Assembly (NCBI RefSeq): GCF_030272615.1
Contig: NC_081407.1
Span: 380,970,179 to 381,034,178, forward strand
DNA from: Cryptomeria japonica
Taxonomy: Eukaryota > Streptophyta > Pinopsida > Cupressales > Cupressaceae
Reading direction: 5' to 3'
Length of the DNA stretch: 64,000 nt
Shown piece by piece: positions 1-12,515 of this stretch (positions are counted from its first letter, which is position 1; every line of letters starts with the position of its first letter). The notes under the pieces were generated by a model. It was not told the DNA's origin, searched no databases, and saw nothing but the letters and a program-made list of their open reading frames with translations. A program made the translations under genes and the position numbers.

Positions 1-154
1 AATCAGAAAGAGTTAGAGTTGTTTACAGATCGACTGTGTTTTTGGACCACTTGGCTATATCTCCCACTGCCCTTAGGGTGCAATGATCGAAAATAGACCC
101 CGAATGCCAATAGTGTCCTATCAAGCCACCAAAACTGAAACCGTCGGAGAGACC

Positions 155-3100
155 TTACTGAGCGTGATCAGCTTTGATTAGATCCCGGATTGATTCTGAG
201 ACTGAGTGTATATCAAAAGTGACAGTACCATGGGGGATGTCAGTGCCCAAATTGGCAATATAGTCTGCCACTCGATTTCCCTCTCTATATGTGTGAGTAA
301 TTTCATAATGGTCGATATCATTAAGAAGTCGAGATATGCACGGGACCCATTTGTTTAGGTTCCTACTCTAGAAACCCCTTTTAATAATCCCTTGAATATT
401 AACTAAGGAGTCCCCTTCAATGACTATCTTGGTCATTTTATTGGTGAGGCATAGTTTAAGGCCTTCCAAGAGGGCCCGAATTTCTGCTTCATTATTGGTA
501 GCCACCCCCATGGCCCCATAAATGCCCAATAATAACTTACCTTCACTATTATGAATAACAGCCCCACCGCCAGAAACCCCAGGGTTACCTCGACATGCAC
601 CATCAAAATTCAGCTTCAGCCATCCCACCGGGGGTGCCTTCCATCTGATATGTTTTCTATTGCCTTTCTTGACCGATAGCTTTGGCAACTGAGTAGGGGT
701 GACCAGAAACCAATTTTTCTCCATACTTTTGTCCCATTCATTATAGTGTTGGATCTACTTTCTCTGCTTCCCATTGATCATTTCTTCTATGGACACTTTG
801 ATACAGTCGATGAGTCTATCCACTGGAAGCCATTTATCTTTAAAAATTCTCCTATTCCTTTCCTTCCATATATGCCAAGCTATCATTGACGAGTCTGTAG
901 TCCAAATGTCACTCCACATAGAAGATTTATTTGAAGGCCACGAGGCAAGGAAATCCTTCAATTTCAAATTCCTAACGGTAGTGTAGTTTATTTTATCTAA
1001 AAACCAGTTCCAACAAGCCTCTGCCATTGGGCAAGTATAAAGTAGATGATCAACAGACTCTTCCGCATTCATACATATGACACATATGCTTGGGCCAGAG
1101 ATGCCTATCAATTTGAGCCTTTCCCCTGTGAGGATTCTGTTATGAAGAGTGATCCATAGGAAGTCGCCAACTTTTGGGAGAAGTCTATTGTGCCAGCACA
1201 GCTTAGATGGCCAATCAGAGTACAGGCCTATTGCCCTTTGGACCTTATATCCCAATTTCACGCAATACTCAACTGACTTCAAACCACACCAGAAGATACT
1301 ATCATCTTCATTGGACACAGGAATATATATTCTGCTAAGTATGGATCTTAGCTGATCGCAAATTACCTGACATCCAATATCCACCTATTTCCAATTTCTG
1401 ATATTACTATTAGAGGGGTCAGTGTCAAAGTAGTCCTCAACATAAGAACCAAACCGGTCTTTTATTAAATTAATCCAATCATGATCCACAAATAATTTGT
1501 TTAACGTTGGTTCACCCTCCCAGAATTTTGCTTTGTTCCCTCGCCCAATATGCCAAGAGATGTGGTCAGTTATCACAGATCTACAATCCCATAGAAAATT
1601 CCAAGAAGCAGAGCCTCTGTCTGCATTTGCCACTGTAAGGATTCTATCCAGATGATTTGTGTCAAGATACTTCTTCTGAAAGATTTTGCACAAGATTTTT
1701 TGGGGTTCCCGATACATCTTCCAAGAGAGTTTTGCACCAAGGGCAATGTTTTGGAGATCCATTTTCCTTAATCTAGCGCCCCCCCCCCCCCCCCCCCCCG
1801 ATTCTTTATTATAACACATCATTTCCCAATTGATGAGGGGAATTCTGCTAGCATCTTTAGCCCCTTCCCACACAAATTTTCTCAACATGTTATCTAAGTT
1901 CTTCCTAATCGCCTGAGGCCTTCTAAAGCATGACATGCTATAGATTGGAATAGCTGACAGAACTGATCGGATCATTGTGAGACGCCCAGCCTGAGATAAC
2001 CATCTATTCTTCCATTGTGATGATTTGGCCACGTAGGCTTGTTTCACATCCTCCCAAATATGAGTTTGATGACACCCCTTGTCGATTTTAATGCCCAAAT
2101 ATTTCATAGGAAGTTCCTCTATTTTGATCCCCAGGATACTCGAGATTCTTGTTTGCGTTTGTCTGCAGGTGTTAAAGAGAAAAAGTTGTGACTTATCCCT
2201 ATTCATTACTTGGCCCGAGAGTTCTGAATACTGGTTCAAAGTTTCCAAAATGCATCTAGCTTCTGCCATAGAAACCTCCCCAAAAACCACCATGTCGTCT
2301 GCAAATTGAGAATGTGTGATGGCAGTTAGTTGTTCATGGATACAGACGCCTTTCCAATTCCCTTGTGAATATTTTTTCTGAATTAATCTTCCTAAAACTT
2401 CTGCCATAATGATGAAAATTGAAGGGGAGAGGGGTTCACCTTGTCTCAGGCCGTTAGTGACAGGAAAAAAACCACAAACACTCTCAGTAACCAATAGAGA
2501 GAAATTGACCAAAGAGATACAAAACTTAATACAAGTGATCCGTTGGGGGGGAAAACCAAATTTTTCAAGGACACAGAGAAGGAACTTCCATGCCACCCGG
2601 TCATATGCTTTTTCCACGTCCAACTTAATTGCCATTCCTCCAATCTTCTCTTTATGCATGGTGTGAATGACTTTTGAAACTAGGATACTACTGTCGGCTA
2701 TCTCCCTTCCTGGGGTAAAACCATTCTGATGTTCTGAAATTAGCTTGGGGAGCAAAGCTTTAAGTCTCTCTGCCATAGCTTTGGAGATGATCTTGTACAG
2801 TGTGTTGCATAGAGATATTGGTCGAAAATCCTTCATAGCAGTGCACTCCGCTTTTTTGGGAATAAGGCATATCAAGGTATGATTTATCTCTTTGACAAAT
2901 TTTCCACCCTTCCTGAAGTCTTCGACCACCCTCCATATATCAACCCCTATAAAGTTCCAACATCTTTGAAATAAATCGGCGTTTAAACCATCCGAACCAG
3001 GTGCCTTGTTCAGGTGTAACACAAAGGTGGCCGATTTAACCTCATCTAAGGTAAAAGGGGCCATCAACATCTTTCCATCCTCATCAGATAATATCAAGTG

Positions 3101-4387
3101 TATAATGTCATCTAAAGCCGGGAAGGAGGTGGACTCAACTGCCCTACCGTCTCCCAATAGCCACATGAAGTAATCTAGAGCTACTTGTTCTATTTCTTTA
3201 GGAGTATGCACCCAAGAGTTATTCATGTCTTGGATCGAACATATTCTGTTGGCGCATTTGCTTGCCTTTACAGAGGCATGGAAACATTTGGTGTTCATAT
3301 CACCCTCAGCTACCCAATGCTCCCTCGCCTTGTCCCTCCAGTACAATTCTTCTCTCCACAGAATCTCAAAATACTGATTCTTAAGGGATTTTTCAGCTTC
3401 AAATTCCACATTTGTCATTCCACGGGCCATTACTAATGAGTTCACTGCTTCTAATTCTTCTTCAATCCTAGCTTTTACTGCGAAGACGTTTTTGAAGGAG
3501 GTTTGGTTCCAGTCCTTTAATCTCCTTTTGACAAATTGTAACCTTTTGGTGAATTTGAAACTAGGGGAACCAGAGAAAACATTACTTTCAATCCACCAAC
3601 TTTTAATAAGACTGAGAAGTGGCGGGTCCTACCACCACATACTAAGAAATTTGAAATAATTCTTATGCTGCTCAGTGTCTTGCCCTATGTTTGGTGATAT
3701 GGGATAATGATCCGACCCATTTTGGGGTTCGATAGCAGAATAGATGGAATGATGGCTTAACAACCACCACTCCCCTACAAAGAACCTATCCAATCTTTTA
3801 GCAATATTCGCAAAATCTCGCCTTCTGTTATTCCAAGTAAAGGACCCATTCTTGGGGATGATATCAACCACTTTACAATTGGTAACAAAGTCCCTAAAAT
3901 CTTCCGCCACCTTAGAAGGCTTCCTTAGACCACCCCTTTTATCCTCTACACTAAGAATTGCATTGAAATCCCCTACCATGACAACTTTCCCCAGATCCAA
4001 TCTAAGAGCCAGCTCCGTCACCTCACACCACACCTTACACTTGTCTTCTATTTTGGTTGGTCCATAGATGTTGAACATCAGGAAACACAGGTTTGACTTT
4101 TTACATTTAACGGAACACACCATCCAAAACTCATGGGAAGCGATAATACATACCTCGATGTATGACGGGTTCCACAAGATCCCAAGCCCTCCTGCCAAGC
4201 CTCGAGCCTCCTGAAACATACCATCCTAGTAATAGAAAAAAAATTTAAATTCCAGAGCTTTTTCTAGATTTAGCTTAGTTTCTTGCAGCAAAAAAATATC
4301 AGACGCAAGCTTGGTCATGGTCCTTTTGACCAAGCATCTTTTGTCAGGGGCGGCTAAACCCCTGACATTCCAAGAGGAAATTCTCAT
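155..4387 (-). pseudogene. LINE ORF2: endonuclease / reverse transcriptase / zinc finger / RNase H, five premature TAG codons
   Basis: ORF2 runs in a single frame from ATG 4385-4387 to TAA 155-157 (1,411 codons including the stop) and is broken only by TAG at 4226-4228, 3629-3631, 1385-1387, 755-757 and 368-370. The start begins MRISSWNVRGL, the usual plant L1 endonuclease opening. Endonuclease motifs follow: LLQETK, VMVGDFNAIL, GSFTWNNRR, RLDRFF and GSDHYPI. The reverse transcriptase (about 1385-3445) has the catalytic block QFADDMVVF and GLRQGEPLSPSIF. A zf-RVT segment with CVIC...H...C lies at about 950-1250. The C-terminus has FDGACRGNPG, the motif of the archaeal-like RNase H known from plant L1 elements, and it continues past the last TAG to the TAA. 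The RT segment also contains a run of about seven glycines from a 21-base C tract. The start overlaps the ORF1 stop as ATGA. Confidence 0.93.
1779..1799. repeat. C21 homopolymer inside the LINE reverse transcriptase frame
   Basis: Twenty-one consecutive C on the plus strand read as about seven extra glycines between the ESG and ARLRKM portions of ORF2. The length keeps the reading frame. Tract length in the assembly may be unreliable. Confidence 0.9.
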
Positions 4388-5730
4388 CTTTCTCCAAGGG
4401 AGGTCTTTCCTCCCTTGGATACTTTACGATAATCTATAACACTGACAATTCCCTTTTCGTGGGCTCTTTGTTCTCTGATAGCTTTGTAGCTTATGCATCC
4501 CTTAGATCCTTTGGCTCTACCCAGGAGCGCGTTTGCAGATTGACTAATGCATCTGGGATCTAGAATATCCGAATCATCCAAATTTTCTATTTCATCATCT
4601 GGCCAAGAGGATTCAGACCCTTCCGCTGAAAGCCTATCCTCCTTGGTAGCGTCCTGATTGGGTAGAGGGGGGGGATAACAGTCCTGAATGAGGAATATTG
4701 TTGTGGATGGGGACTTCTGAGGAAGTACCATTATCTTGGGATAAGTCCTTTGGGAGCAGATTAATATTGGCAAAATTCAGGCCAATCAGTAGAATTTTTT
4801 TTGTATTCACAAGAGGCTTTTGGTTCCAAACATTGCCGAATTTATTGGGGGGCTTTTTGAACGCTTTCCTGACAAACATCCCACACCTCTCGACAGGGTG
4901 TCGCCTACTACCACATCTAGAACATGATGAAATGTCTTTTTCGATTTCCACATGTTGAACCCATCTCCCCTCATTTGTTATAATGGAAATAGAAGGAGGA
5001 ATTTCTTTCACCGCCGCAATTTTAAATCTGGCATAAATGTATAGATCCGCGTCAATGATTGCTTCATCAATTTCCAGAAGTATGCCTAGAGTCCGACCAA
5101 TGCGCTCTAAACAAGGGTTGCTACAATATTCTGAAGGGAGATTAAATAAACGGATCCATAAGGGTTTATCATATATCGCCAACTAAGAAGGATCGAAATT
5201 AGGAGACCGAGGTTGTAAATATAATGGATGGCTATCCAAGAACCAGTTTTGGGAGCAGAGTATCCTATCTTTCTCCTCTGCCTCCGCAAAGACTGCAACA
5301 AAGAAACTTTTCGGCAAGAATTTAATGACCACATGCTTACCCCAATGCTCATCCGCCCAAGACCTGATTGATTTTCTGGGAAATTTAGGGCCAACAACTC
5401 TCCCAATGATTGCATGGTTTCGAAGATAGATCTATCATCAGCTACTTCCTTAGATAAATCCACTACGCACTGTTTAGGGTTTCTGAGATTACTTTTGGAT
5501 TTCGATTCTAAGTATTGATCCCGAGAGGAGATGTCTTCCCAATACTCTTCATGTTCGGAGATAACATTCTCCTCCCAATCCACATCAAACACTTTCCATT
5601 TTGCATATCTTTGTTTGTCTGTGTCGTCATGCGAGTATCCATTATATCTATAATCTGGATTGAATCTGGTCTCCCGTCTGGCCTCGCGCACTTGCCCTTC
5701 CTCGCGAACTTGCTCCTCTCTGCGCTCCAT
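4384..5730 (-). pseudogene. LINE ORF1: DUF4283-like RNA-binding protein with CCHC knuckle, frameshifted
   Basis: ORF1 starts at ATG 5728-5730 with an acidic and basic N-terminus. A frameshift near 5420-5430 moves the frame into a DUF4283-like region containing IIGRVVGPKF and a conserved PLWIRLFNLP block. A TAG at 5183-5185 interrupts that region. A zinc knuckle of form CX2CX4HX4C (CSRCGSRRHPVERC) follows at about 4880-4925. A second frameshift falls at a run of nine G at about 4663-4671, after which a short acidic tail runs to TGA 4384-4386. DUF4283 plus CCHC is the standard ORF1 of plant L1 elements and is expected to bind element RNA in the RNP. The tail assignment rests on returning to the frame that ends exactly on the ORF2 start. 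Confidence 0.85.
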
Positions 5731-5735
5731 TTTTT

Positions 5736-5788
5736 TATATATATATATATATAATAATATATTAAAATTAATTTTAAAGGATTTTTTT

Positions 5789-5859
<71 letters not shown>
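5736..5859. repeat. (TA)n microsatellites flanking the LINE 5' end
   Basis: There are two TA tracts, about 5736-5752 and 5791-5859, separated by AT-rich sequence. The first touches the LINE ORF1 start, so it marks the 5' junction or a slipped 5' UTR. Confidence 0.9.
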
Positions 5860-5865
<6 letters not shown>

Positions 5866-6619
5866 TATTTTTGTTATGAAAGAATTTCTTTAACATGTAA
5901 TAATGCATTAAAATAAAATTTAAAAATATATTTTTAATTAATATAAAATAATGTAGATAATTGAAAGAAAAAATAAAGAATTTTTTAATTAACGAATGAT
6001 TTTAAAATATTTAATAATATATATAATTTGATTTAGCTTTTTCTAAATATATATGAAAAGGCAATCCAAAAGTGGTGTCATATTAATTTGAATAACATCA
6101 ACAAAATTCATTATTATCATATTAAAAAAAAATTATCATTAACTAATTCTATTTTTTTTAAATCAAATTATTAATTAAAATAATTGTAGTGATATTTTAC
6201 ATAAAAAAACATGAAAAATCCACCGATTATGATGTCAAAAGATAATAAAAAGTTACATAATCAAACTCAAAATAAAAACTTACATAATCAAACTATAAAA
6301 ATATTTTACCTTTTTAATAGATTTCATTTTATTTTTAAATTTGATTTACTTGTAACTTTTAATATTAAAGATAAAAGTTCAGCTTTAAAAAAATTCATAT
6401 AGCTCAATCTTATATTATTTTATTTGAAGTTTCATTTTAATTTTTTTAAATTTAATTTATATAATAATTTAGCTATATTTACATTCAATTTTAAAATATT
6501 TTTTAATTTGTTAATATTGAGTTTGTATGATCCTTCTACAATCCATGATTTGGATTAGATTGTGTGCATTTTTCATTTGACGTTTCGAATCATACTTAGA
6601 GTGACCTATCATCAGTTTT
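5860..6619. other. AT-rich spacer, no gene seen
   Basis: Strongly AT-rich sequence with short poly-A and poly-T runs. A 15-base unit (ttacataatcaaact) occurs twice at about 6254 and 6282, roughly 30 bp apart. I see no coding signature on either strand. Confidence 0.7.
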
Positions 6620-6893
6620 CTTCTCTCCCTCTTTCCCTATCACTTCCTCTTTGTATTACTCTCTATTTCTCCTCTATCCTCTCTATTTCTCTCCCTGCCT
6701 CTCTATTTATTTATATGTGTCTCTTCCTTTCTATCTTTATCTCCATATCTCTCTCACTCATACACAATCCCTATTTCTCTCTCCCTCTATCTTTGTACCT
6801 CTCTCACACATACATGCTCCCTTTTTCTCCCTCCCTATCTCTATCTATCTATCTCTCTTTCCCCCTCCCTCTCTTTCCATTACTTGTTTCTAT

Positions 6894-6972
<79 letters not shown>

Positions 6973-7756
6973 CCTATCCCCTCATCTATCTTTCTCTCCC
7001 TTCCTCTTCCCATATATCTTCATCTCTCACTTCTTGTATATCTTTATCTATGTATTTCTCTCTCCCTCTCTTTATCTTCCCCTATTACTCTATCCCTCTC
7101 TCTACCTCTCCCTCTTTCCATATCTATTTTACTATCTCTACATCTCTATATTTATTTGCTACCTTATTTATCTCTCTATCTCTATATCCCTCTCCCCCTC
7201 TCTATATCTCCATATCTCTTTCTATATCACTCTATCTTACCATCTATATCTCTACATATCCCTCTCTCTTACTCAAACTCATCTATGTCTTGCTCACTCT
7301 CTCTTTACCTCTCTATCTCCCTCTCTCCCCATCTTTATCTCTCCTTCCCTCTCCATCTTAATCTCTACATCTATTTTCCTCTCACCCCCTCTATCTCTAA
7401 ACATGTCTCTCTTTATCTATCCATCCATCTCTCTCCCCGTGTCTCTCTATCTCCTTCCTAGACCTCTATATCTATATCTCTTTGCCTCTCTATCTCTCCA
7501 TATTTCTTCTTCCATTTCTCCCTCTCTATCTTGTTACCTCTGCATCTCTCCCCCTCCCTATCTTTCTTTGTATATCACTTCCTATCTCTACATTTATCTT
7601 TATAGATTTCCCTCTCATTATCTCCCTCTATATATTTATCTCTTCCATTTGTATCTACCCCTTTACATCCTCTCTTTATCTCTCATTCACCTTTCCATAT
7701 CCCTCTCCTTATCCATATCCATCTCTAATTTCCTCTATATCCCCCCCCCCCCCCCG
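6620..7756. repeat. Pyrimidine-rich low-complexity block with (CT)36 core and C15 end
   Basis: This is over 1 kb of almost pure C and T on the plus strand, built from variants of CTCTCTATCTC. It has a perfect (CT)n core at 6898-6970 and ends in a C15 run at 7741-7755. The open frames through it only encode Ser/Leu/Tyr low complexity. A shorter similar tract lies at about 10978-11140. Confidence 0.92.
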
Positions 7757-10700
7757 CCCCTCTTTCTCCCCCTATTGCAAACATAACACAATTCTATTGG
7801 TAATGGAGCCTAATATATATTCGTAATTTAGATGTTTTATTTTATTTTATTTTATTTGTGGTTGAATTCTTGCAAGTGGATGCATAGTTGATTCGAAGTT
7901 ATTGCTTCTATATTGAGACTTCTTTTGCACAAACAACACCATTTACTAAACGGCCTAACAATTGACCCCACATGCTGCAAAAAAGTATGCAACTAATAGA
8001 ACAACTTTTTTCATAATTGATATTGTAGACATCTTCAGTGTACACATTGCACTCCAAGATGCAATTTTTAGTTGATAACATATGTTATCTGTAACAAAAC
8101 TCTCCAAATTAACACCTATCAAACCCTAGCATTAATACATATACAATATACAAATATACAATAAAATGACACTGTTATTTTCAACTTCCCTCAGCTTTAA
8201 GAACATGAGCCATGTTTCTTATTTCAATCCATTTGAATATACACCTATATAATACTTCACAAGGGGTGGAGCTCAAGACTTCTGAAAACCACTCCATATA
8301 AATTTACCCAATTTTCAAAAATCTTTATTTATAACATTTTTGTATGTTAGAATTTTTTTAAATCCTACAACTATCCTTGCGACACCATTCTACAAAAGGA
8401 CACATGCAACCTATGTTCACTGTAGACCATATTTCTTTGTGAAACGTTACCATACAGGCACCATGCAGCCCAGAAGTAAGAATCCCCAGCTATGGCACCT
8501 CTTCCCTCTTTAATTACTATAAACTCTACAAAGCTAACAGTATTTTACTTGCAAATGAAGAAATTGTATTGAGGTGTAATTATCTGTTGCTGCATTCAAG
8601 GGTAAAGAGTAACTTGAAATAACATTTGGTAAAGAGTAACTAGCCAAAGATGGAAGCACAAAACAAGCTAAATATATTGAGGGTGACATCATTTAAATAG
8701 CTTGATTGATTTTGAGATTTTCATAGTCTCAATCAGTCAAATGCAGAGAAACCAACTTATAATATTGATCCTAAACATTGCAGATCAACCCTAAATTAAA
8801 AAATCAATAGCTTTTGATTGGTGGATAGACAGCCATTGGTGAAGGAAACGTAAGGACTGTAGTAACCCTTCGGCACTTTATAATACACCGGTGCCAGAAA
8901 AGATCCACTTCTCTCATTGCGAACAGTCTACTTTGAGAATACCATGTTGCCTATAATGTAAAAATACGAAATTGCAGAGCCTTATATGAGAATGAGGATT
9001 TTTCAAGTTTTCACTGCCATATCTGGCTTTCATATAATAATATATATCGGCCCGAAGGCCAATTTTACCCCCTGAAACTGAAGACCTGCAAACCAACGAT
9101 GTGAGTCCAAAGTTCAAAATTCAAACTATACCCATGAAGGATAATTTCAATTCAATCCCTCCAACAGAGCAAAAACTCTAGCACGCCACAAAAACCCAGC
9201 TTCCTTCCAAGTTTCTCTTTGCTTTGAAGAAACATATCAGTTTCCTGGAAAACGAACAAAAAAATGCAAGGAATCAGAATTGACCTCACAAAACTTAGAA
9301 AACTAATTTATACTATTGCTGCAAATCAGGATGACGTTTAAAAGTTGATCTATCAATATGTTTCTTGCTGTCTGCAGATTCAACAGAACAATGCGTTCAC
9401 ACAAGCACAAACAAAATTCGCCAAGAAAGAGCATTTTAAGACATTTCATTGATCTCTTAACAAAAGCACACACTTGCCTATAAAGTATGATAAAGGCATT
9501 TAACCGATGTTTGCTTTTGTTGAGATTAAATGTTGAAACATAAAAGTTGGCTGAATTTTTTTGAATGTAATTATATACTCAGCTTATAGTTTCTACTTTG
9601 TCTAATTCCTATGGAGAAATGAGTCAGCGTAACATGTTGGTAGAGTCAGGTTGGCCTCTTCAAACCTTCAAAGACACAATAATGCAATTCTGTTCGTAGC
9701 AACCAAAGAAAGAATGAGAAGCAATATTTAACGAGGGGTTTGAGATTAAATGATTATGGAATTCAGTAGATCCTGAGGGTCCTCAAAATGTGGAAAAGAA
9801 AATTGCATCACGGGGCCAGCTGGAGAAGGATTTAGGAGACATGACTAAGTCTGTTCTCCCATTTAATGAAGATATTCCATTTAAACAGAATTTTGAGGAG
9901 AAGTATAGTGACATCAGACAACGGAGTAAATCCACTATAGATTGAGCTGTGGCGTCAATCTATTGATTGTATGTGTGGCTTACCTTATAATGGGGAAATG
10001 TGAAGATTTTTCAACAAAGAGACAAGGAACATTGATCTGAACTCCAACAAGAAAAAACTTAAAGAGCTCGTCTCTAGCAGAATATGCTAACAAGTCTTCA
10101 CATGATGTTTCATATTGAAAAGAACTGTAAAGGTAAAGGAAGATCAGAGAAGCGATTGAGATTAGATAAAATCTTAATAATCTCAATTGAGATGATGAAT
10201 AATGGACTAGAGCTGGGTGATCCATGGAGACCCAACATTTTTTGCACAAAGCTCATGATGAACTTAATTGATCATCGTATAATAGTGAACAATACCTCTG
10301 CCATTTACTCAATACTCTATATGTGCATCAATTATTGGAAATTGGTATTAAAAATGATCTACTCTATATTATAATCTGGGTTATCTATTTATAAGGAGTC
10401 TTGTTGGAACATGTCCAGCATCTCCCCTCAGAAATTGTAACATGATTCAACAGCCTTCTGTGAGATCATTAATTGGAATGGTAGTATCTTTTGGGAAAAA
10501 CGGCTAGCTCAACTTCCTACGGGTAATGCTGAGGTGATTGCTGGAACGTGTCTGCTGTGTCCCATCGGGATTCGTGACAGGGGTTAACAGCCTTTTGTGA
10601 GATCCTTAACTGGAATCATAAATGGACTACTCGTCAATCACCAAGTTTTAGACGAATTTTTCACAAAAACTTAATGAGTCTATGGCAAAAACTTCGCTGC

Positions 10701-12428
10701 ATAAAAAAAGAGGTCCAGATGTATCAAAAGATAATGCAATAATTTTTTTTCTTCAAGTTAGTCTCATTCTTTTCATCAAAATATATACATGAAATATAGC
10801 ATTTAAGTATAAGTCACTTATACTTTAAGTTATAAGTCATGTATACATTGACAGGATGTTTGAGAGTGATTTCAAATCTTTAGGAGTTATAATGCAAATT
10901 CTAGGTTTTAGAGAATCTTATCAAATTTCAGACTTAATCAAATTCCAATAATCAACAGGCTCATATCAACATCCTCTTGCTTTCTCTATCTCACTCATTT
11001 TATCTACCCTAAATTCTAGACCTGTCTATCTCTCTATCATTCTTCCTCTATCCCCTCTCTCTACCGCTCTCTATCTCACTCTCTCCCCCACTCTCTCCCC
11101 AAGATCTAGACCTATCTCTCTACCTCTCTCTCTCACCCTTAGACCCCCACAAGTGGTGCTACCCTCAACCTCGTTTTGGCAAGGTGGAGGAGCCATAGTG
11201 GACTCCTGGGATTAGGCACTCTAGTTCTACATCTCCCCTAGTTTTCACTAGAGCTGGGAAGAGGAAGATGTAAAATGTTTTGATGTAGTATTTATATTTA
11301 GTTTTACAAAAATAATTTGCTATTTTCTTTTTGTTTCAGACTATCAGCCATCAGCATTCCACATGAGAATGACATTTGGTATCCAATTTGCATTTAAATC
11401 AATCAAATATATCGAGACTTGGCTTGTTTCTTTTGTCTACTCATTTATTGACTCATTGGATGCATCTCCTCATTCAATTTTGCAAAAAAAAATGCATTTC
11501 TAATTAAATTTAAACAAATTTTTTAAGTTGCCGAGTTTTCTTTTCAGCCCTTAACAAGTTTTTGCTTTTAGCAAGTAATTCAACTATAACTGAAATGATG
11601 GCGGTTTTCTGAAAACAGATACATCTTTTGAAAAAACAGTCAACCCAACTCCCTATAGCCCTACCTGTTTTTAACCCTATATCTTAATAATGGACTACAA
11701 AATGTGCCTCAAAATGTCAAATCTTCGTTTGCAGTTTAACATTATGGATTGAAGAAGCTTGAAGTTTCTAATGCTAAATATCTTTATGTTCAGTTTTTCA
11801 TATTAAATATGTATGCTTCTAATTAAACAAAGTTGCATGCACTACGATGGTCAACCACGATTTAGGTCTTATGTGTTCATCCCATTCTGTGAGAGGACTT
11901 CATCAAATGATGATAAAGAGTCACTTTGATTGGCAAAAAAAAATCAAAATGGGAACAAAACTCCTGGAGGCTGCTTTGGGTACTATAAATTCGCAAGCCT
12001 CAATGGGAAAACAGCATTATGGTGGATAAATATATAAATAAAAAGAAATCAAGTTTAATGGTAGGACTTATAGGACTCATATAGTACTAAAAATACAAGA
12101 GAAAAGACATAAGATATTAAAATACAAGACTGTTATTAACGAACTTATATGGTACTTAAGAGTACGAGACAAACTTATGCAGTGATAAAAATTAAGAGAT
12201 AATAAAATAAGATTTTCGCAATCCATAGTAATCTTGGCAATCTTGGTAAGCAGGTTTCTGGAATCAGATTGTTAATCAAGAGATAAGTTAATCAACTCGA
12301 CTTCTCCAGCTTTCTCCAGCTCCAGATTCCACTGACCACAAACATATGTATGCCATAAACCTATACAAATTTCAATGTTCTTAAAAAGAGAAAGAACAAA
12401 ATCATTTAAATCAATGCACCCTGAAACA
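7757..12428. other. Gene-free spacer, possible intron of the gene at 12516-14794
   Basis: I find no convincing coding exon on either strand. The stretch lies downstream of the two visible exons of the minus-strand host gene, so part of it may be intron 2. It holds a pyrimidine tract (about 10978-11140) and an imperfect 36-bp direct repeat (10449-10485 and 10587-10622). Confidence 0.5.
10449..10622. repeat. Imperfect 36-bp direct repeat, about 138 bp apart
   Basis: The segments at 10449-10485 and 10587-10622 share a core like acagccttYtgtgagatc and then aYtggaat. The intervening 100 bp is unique. The origin is unknown. Confidence 0.6.
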
Positions 12429-12515
12429 TCATATATAAGATATGAACAGAATGTGGATAATAGACCAAAACGTATAACATGATCCTACATGGAGTTGAGT
12501 AGTGCAGATACAAAC

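Larger units (their letters stand above)
1..5730 (-). mobile_element. L1-type LINE retrotransposon, nearly complete, 3' end cut by the window
   Basis: This is a non-LTR retrotransposon read from 5730 down to base 1. It has the plant L1 order: ORF1 (DUF4283-like domain and CCHC knuckle), then ORF2 (endonuclease, reverse transcriptase, zf-RVT, RNase H). The 5' edge abuts a TA microsatellite just above the ORF1 ATG, so almost no 5' UTR remains. Bases 1-154 would be 3' UTR. The poly(A) tail and target duplication lie outside the window. ORF1 has two frameshifts and one stop and ORF2 has five stops, so the copy cannot be autonomous. Confidence 0.93.

Noticed and set aside
6562-7826. Long open frames in the pyrimidine block, up to 300 residues
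   Set aside because: They are translations of CTCTCTATCTC low complexity in several frames at once, with no domain.
8914-9117. Possible last exon of the host gene on the minus strand, with a TTTGCAG acceptor-like site
   Set aside because: The frame is short, has no recognised homology and cannot be joined to exon 2 with evidence.
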